DNA of 64,000 nt from Flavobacteriales bacterium (GTDB lineage: Bacteria; Bacteroidota; Bacteroidia; CAIKAF01), in NCBI GenBank assembly GCA_025451235.1, contig JANWKT010000007.1, forward strand, positions 124,001-188,000, written 5' to 3'. This document shows positions 1 to 7,517 of this stretch, piece after piece (the first letter of the stretch is position 1; each line of letters starts with the position of its first letter). Both the position numbers and the translations under genes were made by a program. The notes under the pieces are model-generated. The model had not been told where the DNA came from. It made no database searches and was given only the letters and a program-made list of their open reading frames with translations.

Positions 1-69
1 ATTGCAGTGGGAATAAGTAATTCCTGTTCCAACCAAAATCATGAATAGTATAAGCAACCGTTTTTTCAT
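1..69 (-). CDS. N-terminus of a secreted protein, cut by the window edge
   Basis: An open frame on the minus strand starts with ATG at 69 and runs off the left edge. Its 23 visible codons begin M-K-K-R followed by a hydrophobic stretch (LLILFMILVGTGIT), which is a typical signal peptide. It is divergent from the gene starting at 115, with 45 bases between the two start codons. The mature protein lies outside the window, so no function can be given. The call rests only on the signal-peptide-like start and its sensible position. Confidence 0.5.
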   Translation of the reverse strand, partial: MKKRLLILFMILVGTGITYSHCN

Positions 70-114
70 ATATTTACGCTAGCTAGTATGGCTTTTCCAA
101 ATATAACCTAATCC

Positions 115-711
115 ATGCGATATTTAATCACCTTTCTGCTAAGTTTTTTTACCGTTTGTGGAAGTTTTACTTCTGCTCTAACTGCTCAGAAAGACCATCT
201 GAAAGTATACTTCGACTGGAATGATACCCTTCCCCCCTTTTTTATTAAAACTCAAAATGAATCTAACGACAGTCTACAATTTGAATTTACTATCCAAACG
301 GTTGGCGTTTTGAAATCAAGAAACCCCATTTTCTACCTTCCTGATTCTGGTTCTTACTCTGTTTTTGTAAAAGCATTTGATAAAAAAGGGGATCTGGTAG
401 CAGAAGAACTGCGTTTTTTGAAAACGGACCTGAAGGATACCCTCCTATTCTATTCCCCCAATTACTATGGGGGCTGCGGAGGTGGAGATATCATGGAAGT
501 AAAGATCCTTGGTGAATTTACCGATTTCCATTTAATGGTCTTCAATCGTTGGGGACAAATATTGTTTGAATCATGGGACTACCAAAAACAATGGAACTTT
601 AGGACCGAACCCATTCATTCATCACAGGAGAATTATGTGTACAAGGTTGATTTTACAAGCTATACTGGCAAGCACCATGAAGTGATAGGGCATTTTACCG
701 TGGTCCAATAA
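115..711 (+). CDS. Secreted protein with CHU_C-like (T9SS type B) C-terminal domain
   Basis: 198 aa. Residues 1-24 form a signal peptide ending in ALTA. The middle (about 25-115) looks like a small beta-rich or PKD-like domain (YSVFVKAFDKKGD). The C-terminal part carries VFNRWGQILFES with NRWG at residues 144-147, then W, then a Y-K-V-D strand, which resembles the gliding-motility-associated C-terminal domain used as a T9SS type B sorting signal. The usual SPNGDG motif is absent; a G-G-C-G-G-G segment stands nearby instead, so the domain is degenerate or a relative. If it works as in the family, the protein is exported by T9SS. No specific function is recognised. Confidence 0.7.
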   Translation: MRYLITFLLSFFTVCGSFTSALTAQKDHLKVYFDWNDTLPPFFIKTQNESNDSLQFEFTIQTVGVLKSRNPIFYLPDSGSYSVFVKAFDKKGDLVAEELRFLKTDLKDTLLFYSPNYYGGCGGGDIMEVKILGEFTDFHLMVFNRWGQILFESWDYQKQWNFRTEPIHSSQENYVYKVDFTSYTGKHHEVIGHFTVVQ

Positions 712-772
712 TATTTGGCATAGTTTTTATATATTTATTCCTTCAGTTTTCACACCTTAATTTCTTTTTGAT

Positions 773-2779
773 ATGAAACGGAACTCAATATTTCTACCCT
801 TTATCTTATTGTTATTAATTACATCCCCTTTGTTTTCGCAAGCACCAGCCTGGGAAGCTATACTGGGAGGTACCATCAACTGGCAACGCATCACTCCCTA
901 TGGTACGCTGATCGTTTCTACTTCCGAAGGGATCAAAGGTGTTGACCCTCAGAATGGGAGCATCTTGTGGACCACTAAACCCTCTCTGGGAGCTGCTCCT
1001 GAAACCTCTTTTAAAATGATCGACAATACTCCTTTCTTTAGTGTACAGTCTGGAGATGGCAGCAATGAGGATTTTTGCATTATAGAATCATTCGATGGTG
1101 CACAGGTATTTTCTTCGATCGATGCGGGCTTACAAAAAGTGAATTCAAGGTATTTTCTTCACCTATCGGGGACCATACTAGTATTAGGTTCCGAATTCGG
1201 TTCAAAATCCCCGCAGGTATATATGATTGACATGGCCACTGGTAAAAGGATCTGGGACAAACGAGCTGATTTTGGGATCGTAACTGCCTGTAAAGATTTG
1301 GGGAAGAATGAATGTATCGTAACAACAGGATTTTTTATCATTAAAATGAACGTAAGGACCGGTGAGGAGATCTGGAAGAAAGCCATTGATCCGAAGTACG
1401 ATAACATGTCGGGCTTGATGGAATTATTTGATAAAGGGTCGGCCGAATTTTTAAATCCCGATCAGATCACTGCCGCAATCTTAACTACACCTTTAAGTCC
1501 AAATGGAGTATATGTAACCGTTCAGGCAACCAATAAAAAACAGGTAACCGATTCTCAAGGCAAAGTAACCACCCAGGTTACGATTGAAAGACATTATATG
1601 GGTTTTGAGATCAATGATGGATCCGCTCTTTGGCCGGCTTTAAAAACAATGCCGGGGCCTGTAGGACTGCTTTATGCTGGACAGGAAGGTTTAGTGGTGG
1701 CTGTTGGTGAATATCCGAAGAATGTGCCCAACCTTGTCCAAACATCTGGAATGGATGTACATTGTTTTGATTATGAAACAGGCGAGGGGAAATGGGGCAA
1801 AAAAGGAAACGGGATCAATATCCGCGGTGGGGTGCTCAGGACCATTGCTCCGATGGATGATGGATTGTTATTGGTTTCGGGCAGGGATAATAATTTTACT
1901 GATATGGTAGATCCAGGCACAGGCACATCGGTGGTTGATAAGGAGGTGAAGGTAAATGGTCAGGTAGAATATGTGAGCAAAATCGGGGCAGGTATTTTAT
2001 ACGCAACCAACGAGGAAGTGAACATAGTTAACTTTAATGAGGGAAAAAAGGTGTTGGAAAAATCCTTCAAGGCCAATTCCCAACTTATGATTGAAACGGC
2101 TGACGAGATCATTGTATTTAATTTAAAGGATAAGATCTTATACAAAGTGGATGCATCAAGTGGTGCAGCCTCTCCGCTCTCTGCTGAAATTGAATGGGAA
2201 GGAAAAGACATGGCAACTAAACTTGAAAAAAGACCTGAAGGATATTTGATATCCGGCGACCAGAATATGGTATTGGTTGATGATGGAGGGTCGGTTATCT
2301 ACAACAAATATTTCCCGGCACCGGTAGATAATGGTTGGAAGAAAGCTTTGTATTGGGCGAATGCTATTTTTTCTGCTTATGCTTCCTTGGTCTATTCAGC
2401 CAACGCCGGATTATATGGGGCCGTTTCCCAAAACATTAAGGTAGCTACCGTGGGTGATAAGATGGCCAAAGATATTACCAAGAAAATTGCAGATGCATAC
2501 GGAGATGCATCCAAAAGCAGCTTCAAATACTCGGTAAAAATGGTAGAAAAAGCACTTCAACGTTACAATGCTACGCAGCAGTCCAACGATTTTACTTTTA
2601 TCCTTACAACTGTTGATAAAAAAACGGCACAACTTATTCGGGTGCATAAAAAATCCGGTGAGATTGTGAATACCATTCCACTTGACAAAGACAAAACTCC
2701 TATGTATGAGTTGGATGGATTAGACAACCGGGTTTTTTACAAGTCTGCTTCAAATAAGATAGAAGGTTATCAATATTAG
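773..2779 (+). CDS. Secreted PQQ-type beta-propeller (BamB-like) protein
   Basis: 668 aa with a signal peptide at about 1-22 (LLLLITSPLFSQ). Residues 25-510 hold repeated blades of the PQQ-enzyme type, seen as G-S-I-L-W, G-K-R-I-W-D, G-E-E-I-W-K and G-E-G-K-W-G segments at regular spacing, as in BamB-like propellers. After about residue 520 comes a 30-residue hydrophobic, Ala/Tyr-rich stretch (ALYWANAIFSAYASLVYSAN), then a mixed domain ending in further propeller-like strands. No lipobox is seen, so this is probably not the BamB lipoprotein itself. It stands alone, 61 bases after the previous gene, and a large inverted repeat follows it. A periplasmic or surface location is likely; the ligand is unknown. 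Confidence 0.75.
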   Translation: MKRNSIFLPFILLLLITSPLFSQAPAWEAILGGTINWQRITPYGTLIVSTSEGIKGVDPQNGSILWTTKPSLGAAPETSFKMIDNTPFFSVQSGDGSNEDFCIIESFDGAQVFSSIDAGLQKVNSRYFLHLSGTILVLGSEFGSKSPQVYMIDMATGKRIWDKRADFGIVTACKDLGKNECIVTTGFFIIKMNVRTGEEIWKKAIDPKYDNMSGLMELFDKGSAEFLNPDQITAAILTTPLSPNGVYVTVQATNKKQVTDSQGKVTTQVTIERHYMGFEINDGSALWPALKTMPGPVGLLYAGQEGLVVAVGEYPKNVPNLVQTSGMDVHCFDYETGEGKWGKKGNGINIRGGVLRTIAPMDDGLLLVSGRDNNFTDMVDPGTGTSVVDKEVKVNGQVEYVSKIGAGILYATNEEVNIVNFNEGKKVLEKSFKANSQLMIETADEIIVFNLKDKILYKVDASSGAASPLSAEIEWEGKDMATKLEKRPEGYLISGDQNMVLVDDGGSVIYNKYFPAPVDNGWKKALYWANAIFSAYASLVYSANAGLYGAVSQNIKVATVGDKMAKDITKKIADAYGDASKSSFKYSVKMVEKALQRYNATQQSNDFTFILTTVDKKTAQLIRVHKKSGEIVNTIPLDKDKTPMYELDGLDNRVFYKSASNKIEGYQY

Positions 2780-2792
2780 ATAGGTGCCTCCC

Positions 2793-2885
2793 CCGAAGTA
2801 CGAATAAAACCCTACGAACCTACGAACTACGAACCGCTCCAGACAAGGTTCGCAGTTCGTAGGTTCGTCCCAATTCGTACTTCGG
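2793..2885. repeat. Large intergenic inverted repeat built from short iterated words
   Basis: The outer arms are a perfect 13-bp match: CCGAAGTACGAAT at 2793-2805 against 2873-2885. The inner arms at 2814-2835 and 2847-2868 pair over 22 bp with one mismatch. The inner arms are themselves made of iterated ACGAAC/TACGAAC words. A further copy of the outer word (CGTACTTCGATGTAA) follows at about 2897-2911. The element lies between two plus-strand genes and could fold into a long hairpin. It has no T-run, so it is more like a REP or MITE-type element than a simple terminator. Confidence 0.75.
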
Positions 2886-2928
2886 TGTAAACAAATCGTA
2901 CTTCGATGTAATAATATATATTCAACAC

Positions 2929-3465
2929 ATGTCTCAACAACAGGACCTCATCCATATTCTTTTACAAGGTCAGTCCAGAAATACGGTAGATGAAACCCTT
3001 ATTTGGGCAGGTGACAATCCATCCAAATTTAAAATACTGGTAGAGATCATATCAGGTAATCTGGACCAGCCTATACGCGACAGGGCTTCCTGGGCATTGA
3101 GTTATATTGCGGTTGACCATCCTGAATTACTCAAATACCATTGGGACACTTTTACAAAATTATTATTGAATAAAAACACGTCGAGTCCTATCAAACGCAA
3201 CTTGGTGAGATTTATGCAGGAAGTGATCATACCGGCAAAATACCATGGTCAAATTACCACGCGTTGTTTTGAATTGGTGAATGATAACCAGGAAGATATA
3301 GCGATCAGGGCCTTTGCACTCACCGTATTGGCCAATATGGTTGATCTCTATCCGGAGCTGGCCAATGAGTTGAAAAACAGCATTGAAGAACTGATGCCAT
3401 ACGCAAGTGCAGGATTAAAGAACAGGGCGGGAAAATTGCTACAAAAACTTGAAAAGAAATGGTAA
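2929..3465 (+). CDS. HEAT/ARM-like repeat protein, cytoplasmic
   Basis: 178 aa without signal peptide or membrane segment. The sequence is a run of amphipathic helices in pairs (NLDQPIRDRASWALSYIAVD, DIAIRAFALTVLANMVD, LKNRAGKLLQKLEKKW), the pattern of HEAT or armadillo repeats, which usually serve as protein-binding scaffolds. Its last codons overlap the next gene by 7 bases (GAAATGGTAA), so the two are probably translated together. No specific partner is recognised. Confidence 0.65.
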   Translation: MSQQQDLIHILLQGQSRNTVDETLIWAGDNPSKFKILVEIISGNLDQPIRDRASWALSYIAVDHPELLKYHWDTFTKLLLNKNTSSPIKRNLVRFMQEVIIPAKYHGQITTRCFELVNDNQEDIAIRAFALTVLANMVDLYPELANELKNSIEELMPYASAGLKNRAGKLLQKLEKKW

Positions 3466-4154
3466 ATTGGTTCATTGAATCACCCTGTATGTTGAATGTT
3501 GAACAAGCAGCTAAAGAAAGTTTGCTAAAATACTATGCAACTAAAAAATATCCTCATCAACCCAAAATTGATATAGACAATATTCGGGTGCAGGTGGAGA
3601 ATTTTGAATGGAGTACGGCAGCTTATAGAATAGATCTTTTCTTCCTTCATCAGCGACCATCTTTTATTCCTTATCATCAAAACTTCTGGATGGCACATCA
3701 ACTGTTTATGAAAAAAGACGGGGTGGTGATCAAGCATGAACAGGTTTACACTTCCTGGGCGGTACATTCCGACCCTGAATTGAGAGATGAAAAAAAATCC
3801 AAGCATGAATTGGTGGGTTTCTTTCCAGGAAATTATTATTTCAAAAAAGAGTTGGATTTCATCGACCAGGTATTGAGATCCAAAAAAACGGTGATCAAAG
3901 GAAAAACAGGGATTTTCTTTACTCCCGAAATACAGTTGGAGTTTAAAAATGGGATAGCTGACCTGGAAAAATCAGAAGCATCTATCGTCCAGCAAGCAGA
4001 TGGCTATACCATTCATCTAGAGGCTGAAAAGTACCATAACAAAGAACAAACACTCATTGGCCTGCATATGCACAATATGCAATTTAAAATATTCAATAAC
4101 CAGGATATCTCTCAGGTCACCACTTACCAGCGACCTATGTATGGACTTTGTTAA
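3459..4154 (+). CDS. Hypothetical cytoplasmic protein coupled to the HEAT-like gene
   Basis: 231 aa from the ATG that overlaps the previous stop region; a second in-frame ATG at 3489 (MLNVEQAAKE) is an alternative start. No signal peptide, no membrane helix and no motif I recognise. It is a mixed alpha/beta soluble protein with several histidines towards the C-terminus (LIGLHMHNMQFKIF). The overlap with the upstream HEAT-like gene suggests one transcript and perhaps a physical partnership, which is inference only. Confidence 0.6.
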   Translation: MVNWFIESPCMLNVEQAAKESLLKYYATKKYPHQPKIDIDNIRVQVENFEWSTAAYRIDLFFLHQRPSFIPYHQNFWMAHQLFMKKDGVVIKHEQVYTSWAVHSDPELRDEKKSKHELVGFFPGNYYFKKELDFIDQVLRSKKTVIKGKTGIFFTPEIQLEFKNGIADLEKSEASIVQQADGYTIHLEAEKYHNKEQTLIGLHMHNMQFKIFNNQDISQVTTYQRPMYGLC

Positions 4155-4380
4155 AAGACATTTTTTGAGGGTTATCAGATCCGGAACGATATACATTTTA
4201 TCAAAACCATCGTAAAATCAACGCTTATCGCCTGATTATTTATTGAACCATCATTCTTTTGAGGTGTATCAACATTATACTAAACGAAATTCAGCCATCG
4301 TTTAGCTACACGTTATGAGAAAATCCAATTTATAAACCCGGTCCGCACGGAGGACCCGGGCAGACCACAAAAAAACGAAT
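4155..4380. other. Leader region of the VWA lipoprotein gene with two hairpins
   Basis: This 226-base gap holds no credible gene. It contains an 8-bp perfect inverted repeat, CTAAACGA at 4280-4287 and TCGTTTAG at 4298-4305. Close to the start codon is a GC-rich hairpin at 4337-4360: CCCGG then TCC pairs with GGA then CCGGG, with one bulged C and a 7-base loop. The second hairpin ends 20 bases before the ATG at 4381 and may affect initiation. Confidence 0.45.
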
Positions 4381-5988
4381 ATGAAGCAACGATCCAAGTA
4401 CCTATGCCTGGTATTAACAGCCGCATTTATTGTGGGATGTGCAGGTAAAATCGAAAAGAAAAGTGAAGAAAACGAAAAGATCCAGCAAGTTCAAAATCAA
4501 CAAATCGCGCCACAGAGCCCCCCACAAACCGTTAATGATAACAAACAAGCCAAGCTTAAAACAGAAGGTGTGGTAATGTATAATTGTGTGGTGGCAGATG
4601 CCTGCATGAGCAGCACGGGTTATTACACCCAAGAGCCTCAACTATATTCTGGTGATCAATATATGGAATATGAGGAAAACCAGTTTTTAATAGTAAAAGA
4701 TGCAGCTCTATCCACATTCGCAATTGATGCAGATGGTGGAGCCTATTCAAATATGAGACGGTTTCTATATTTGGGACAAACGCCTCCCAAGGAATCAGTG
4801 AGAATAGAGGAATATATTAACTATTTTACTTTTGATTATCCTGAGCCTTCAAATGGAGAAACTGTATCACTCAATTCCGAAATCTCCTCGTGCCCATGGA
4901 ACACCAACCATCATTTGATGAGGATAGGGATCAAAGGGATGTCCATCCCTGAATCGCAGACGGTGAATTCAAACTTTGTGTTTTTAATAGATGTTTCAGG
5001 TTCGATGGATGACCCTAATAAACTGGAACTGTTAAAATCAGGATTCAACCTAATGGTGGATGGATTGAAAAAAACAGATAAAGTGGCCATTGTTACCTAT
5101 GCCGGTGAAGCCGGTGTTTTATTGGAATCAACCAGTGGAAGTGAAAAGAAAAAAATCAAAGAAGCTATTGATAAATTAGGGGCAGGTGGATCAACCGCCG
5201 GTGCCGCAGGTATTATAACCGCCTATGAAATTGCGTTGAAAAACTTTATTAAGAATGGGAATAACCGTGTTATTCTGGGAACGGATGGCGATTTTAATGT
5301 TGGTACTTCTTCAACAGATGAGCTCATTAAGCTTATTGAAGAAAAAAGAGAAAGTGGTGTTTACCTTACCACCCTGGGTGTTGGAACAGGCAACCTAAAT
5401 GAACATATGATGGAACAATTGGCCGATAAAGGAAATGGCAATTACGAATACATTGACAATGCCCGCCAGATCGAGAAAATCTTTGTAGAGGAAAAATCGA
5501 AATTTTATACGGTAGCCAAAGACTGTAAGATACAGGTGAAATTCAATCCTGAACTGGTACAATCTTATAGGTTGATCGGATATGAGAACCGTGCCTTAAA
5601 TAACGAGGACTTTGAGGATGATAAAAAAGATGCCGGTGAGATTGGCGCCTCCCAAACAATAACAGCCTTATATGAAGTAGAATTAAAAACAACTGAGCCA
5701 AATGCTCCGTATGCCAATCTTGATTTCAGGTATAAATATCCAGGCGATGTAAGAAGCAGGTTGATCAGCCATCCTATACAATACAAACCGGTGAGTATTT
5801 TCAAATCTACAGAAAACATGAGGTTTTCTGCTGCATTAGCTGGATTTGGTTTGATTGTAAAGGAATCTAAGTACAAAGGCAGGATCGATAAAAAAATGGT
5901 GCTTGACCTGGCCAATAGTGCACATAGCTTCGACCCTCATGGATATAGGGCGGAGTTTATTTCACTCTTGCAGTTGGTGAGTATTTAA
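4381..5988 (+). CDS. VWA-domain lipoprotein, YfbK family
   Basis: 535 aa. A lipoprotein signal ends at IVGC (Cys20), followed by a charged, Gln/Lys-rich linker. Residues about 110-190 match the region N-terminal to the VWA domain in YfbK-like proteins (FAIDADGGAYSNMRRFL, YINYFTFDYP). The VWA domain has a complete metal-ion-dependent adhesion site: DVSGS at 204-208, Thr272 in GGST, and Asp302 in GTDGD. The C-terminal 150 residues correspond to the DUF3520 type (AFGL/GFGLIVKES, RAEFISLLQL). Members are surface or periplasmic proteins with unclear roles, likely metal-dependent protein binding. It is a single gene with a structured leader. Confidence 0.88.
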   Translation: MKQRSKYLCLVLTAAFIVGCAGKIEKKSEENEKIQQVQNQQIAPQSPPQTVNDNKQAKLKTEGVVMYNCVVADACMSSTGYYTQEPQLYSGDQYMEYEENQFLIVKDAALSTFAIDADGGAYSNMRRFLYLGQTPPKESVRIEEYINYFTFDYPEPSNGETVSLNSEISSCPWNTNHHLMRIGIKGMSIPESQTVNSNFVFLIDVSGSMDDPNKLELLKSGFNLMVDGLKKTDKVAIVTYAGEAGVLLESTSGSEKKKIKEAIDKLGAGGSTAGAAGIITAYEIALKNFIKNGNNRVILGTDGDFNVGTSSTDELIKLIEEKRESGVYLTTLGVGTGNLNEHMMEQLADKGNGNYEYIDNARQIEKIFVEEKSKFYTVAKDCKIQVKFNPELVQSYRLIGYENRALNNEDFEDDKKDAGEIGASQTITALYEVELKTTEPNAPYANLDFRYKYPGDVRSRLISHPIQYKPVSIFKSTENMRFSAALAGFGLIVKESKYKGRIDKKMVLDLANSAHSFDPHGYRAEFISLLQLVSI

Positions 5989-6049
5989 GCTGATTGTTAA
6001 AGTTCATAAAAATCCACAAAAAAAATACGGCCTAGAAAAAGGCTGAAGG

Positions 6050-6107
6050 AACAATATTATTTTCGGGTACTCATTCAATAAATGATGTGTACCCGAAAAA
6101 TATTGTT
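6050..6107. promoter_or_regulatory. Inverted repeat spanning the translation start of the PD40 gene
   Basis: The left arm at 6050-6070 (AACAATATTATTTTCGGGTA plus C) pairs with the right arm at 6089-6107 (GTACCCGAAAAATATTGTT), with two extra bases in the left arm. The loop carries a nested TCATT/AATGA pair and the ATGATG start at 6082. In mRNA the start codon would sit in or beside a long stem, so translation could depend on its opening. The inverted repeat is visible; the regulatory role is inference. Confidence 0.5.
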
Positions 6108-7032
6108 GATCTCCTCGCTGATTATATACAGCCTTCATATTGCTGCACAGAATACAAGTATGAAGGTAGAACCTTTTATGCCCGAACTCATCGCCAGCCA
6201 TCCCAACGTGAGGGATCTTTGCTATACCGATGATGAGATCTATTTCACGATACAAAGCTATCAGGAGGAATTTTCTTCCATTGTATTCTTGAAAAAGGAA
6301 AAAGGTAAATGGGCTAACCCGCAGATCGCTTCTTTCTCGGGTAAATATTACGACCTGGAACCTTTTATGAGCAACGATGGCCTGCGCTTATATTTTGCAT
6401 CCAATCGACCTACCGATTCATTGAGCACAGAGGTGAAAGATTTTGATATTTGGTATGTGGAAAGGACCACATTAAACGGAAACTGGTCAAAGCCTAAAAA
6501 TATAGGTGAACCTGTTAATACCAAATACAATGAATTCTTCCCTTCGCTGGCCAATAATATGAATCTTTACTATACAAGTGATCGATCGGATTCAAAGGGA
6601 AAAGATGATATTTTTTTATGCTCTTATTTAAACGGATCCTATCAATATCCAATATCATTAAGTGATTCTATCAATACCGGGGGGTATGAATTCAACGCAT
6701 TTATTGCTCCAGACGAATCCTATATTATTTATACCGGGTATAATAGGAAAACAGGTTATGGAAGTGGCGATCTATACATTAGTTATCATGATGGAAAAGG
6801 AAATTGGACAGGCTCCAAAAACCTGGGCCTTGAAATCAATTCTGATAAAATGGACTACTGTCCATTTGTGGATATAAAAAACAACATCCTTTATTTTACC
6901 AGCAAACGAAGCAAAGTGAAACGATCCTTCGACAAGGCGCAGACCATGTACGAACTCCAAAAAGAATTTAACCAGTATGAAAACGGTTTAAGCCGGATAT
7001 ATCAGGTCCCGATCAAAAGGCTGCTCCACTAG
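6082..7032 (+). CDS. Secreted PD40 (WD40-like) beta-propeller protein
   Basis: 316 aa with signal peptide 1-22 (ILLISSLIIYSLHIAAQ). Repeated PD40/TolB-like blades are marked by YFASNRP at 104, YYTSDRS at 163 and YFTSKRS at 271, together with G-x-D-I/L-Y strands (DIWYVE, DIFLCS, DLYISY). In this phylum such propellers are often joined to OmpA or Por-type domains, but here the protein is only the propeller. The start lies inside an inverted repeat (6050-6107). It follows the VWA gene by 93 bases without a clear terminator, so co-transcription is possible. Confidence 0.8.
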   Translation: MMCTRKILLISSLIIYSLHIAAQNTSMKVEPFMPELIASHPNVRDLCYTDDEIYFTIQSYQEEFSSIVFLKKEKGKWANPQIASFSGKYYDLEPFMSNDGLRLYFASNRPTDSLSTEVKDFDIWYVERTTLNGNWSKPKNIGEPVNTKYNEFFPSLANNMNLYYTSDRSDSKGKDDIFLCSYLNGSYQYPISLSDSINTGGYEFNAFIAPDESYIIYTGYNRKTGYGSGDLYISYHDGKGNWTGSKNLGLEINSDKMDYCPFVDIKNNILYFTSKRSKVKRSFDKAQTMYELQKEFNQYENGLSRIYQVPIKRLLH

Positions 7033-7127
7033 TTTTTATTAGCAATGATGTAAGTATAGGCCATGCAATAACAAAAGAATATTTGTATTTTGTGGCTTCA
7101 ACTGCTTAGCTATATCAAAAATTATCC

Positions 7128-7493
7128 ATGGACCTGGAAACCTGCATGAAATACTTAAATTTCGTGGCTGGAGAAGCCGATCGCTACTTAAAAGGAGGAA
7201 TGATCAGGGATGAATATGTGGTTTCTTTAACCAACGACCTGGATAATTTTAAGCTAAAATCAAAAACCAGTGATCTACCTGATTGGATAAAAGTCGAGAT
7301 CTCACGATTGGATTTCGATTATAATTTTAGAAAGGTAAATGCAGGGTTTTGGTTGCTGATCATGGCCTTTTTAACCATAGGTCTTTCCGCATTATTTATC
7401 TATAGTGCCAATCAATCAAAAAGAAAAAAATTATTGGAAAACATCCGTAATCAAACCAGCTCTTTGCTCATAAAAATAAAGATGAGTGCCTGA
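7128..7493 (+). CDS. Small protein with one membrane helix, unknown function
   Basis: 121 aa. A soluble, charged N-terminal 70 residues is followed by one strongly hydrophobic helix (FWLLIMAFLTIGLSALFIYS, about 73-93) and a Lys-rich tail (KRKKLLENIRNQ). No signal peptide, so the N-terminus is probably cytoplasmic or the helix acts as an anchor. It ends directly against the stop of the convergent MORN/trypsin gene. I do not recognise a family. Confidence 0.6.
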   Translation: MDLETCMKYLNFVAGEADRYLKGGMIRDEYVVSLTNDLDNFKLKSKTSDLPDWIKVEISRLDFDYNFRKVNAGFWLLIMAFLTIGLSALFIYSANQSKRKKLLENIRNQTSSLLIKIKMSA

Positions 7494-7517
7494 TCATCGC
7501 ACTTTGATCAATGGCAC
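7486..7517. terminator. Hairpin at the junction of two convergent genes
   Basis: GTGCC-TGATCA at 7486-7496 pairs with TGATCA (7505-7510) then GGCAC (7513-7517), with a 2-base bulge and an 8-base loop. The stops of the plus gene (7493) and the minus gene (7494) both lie inside it. There is no T-run on either side, so it may insulate convergent transcripts rather than act as a classical terminator. Confidence 0.45.
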
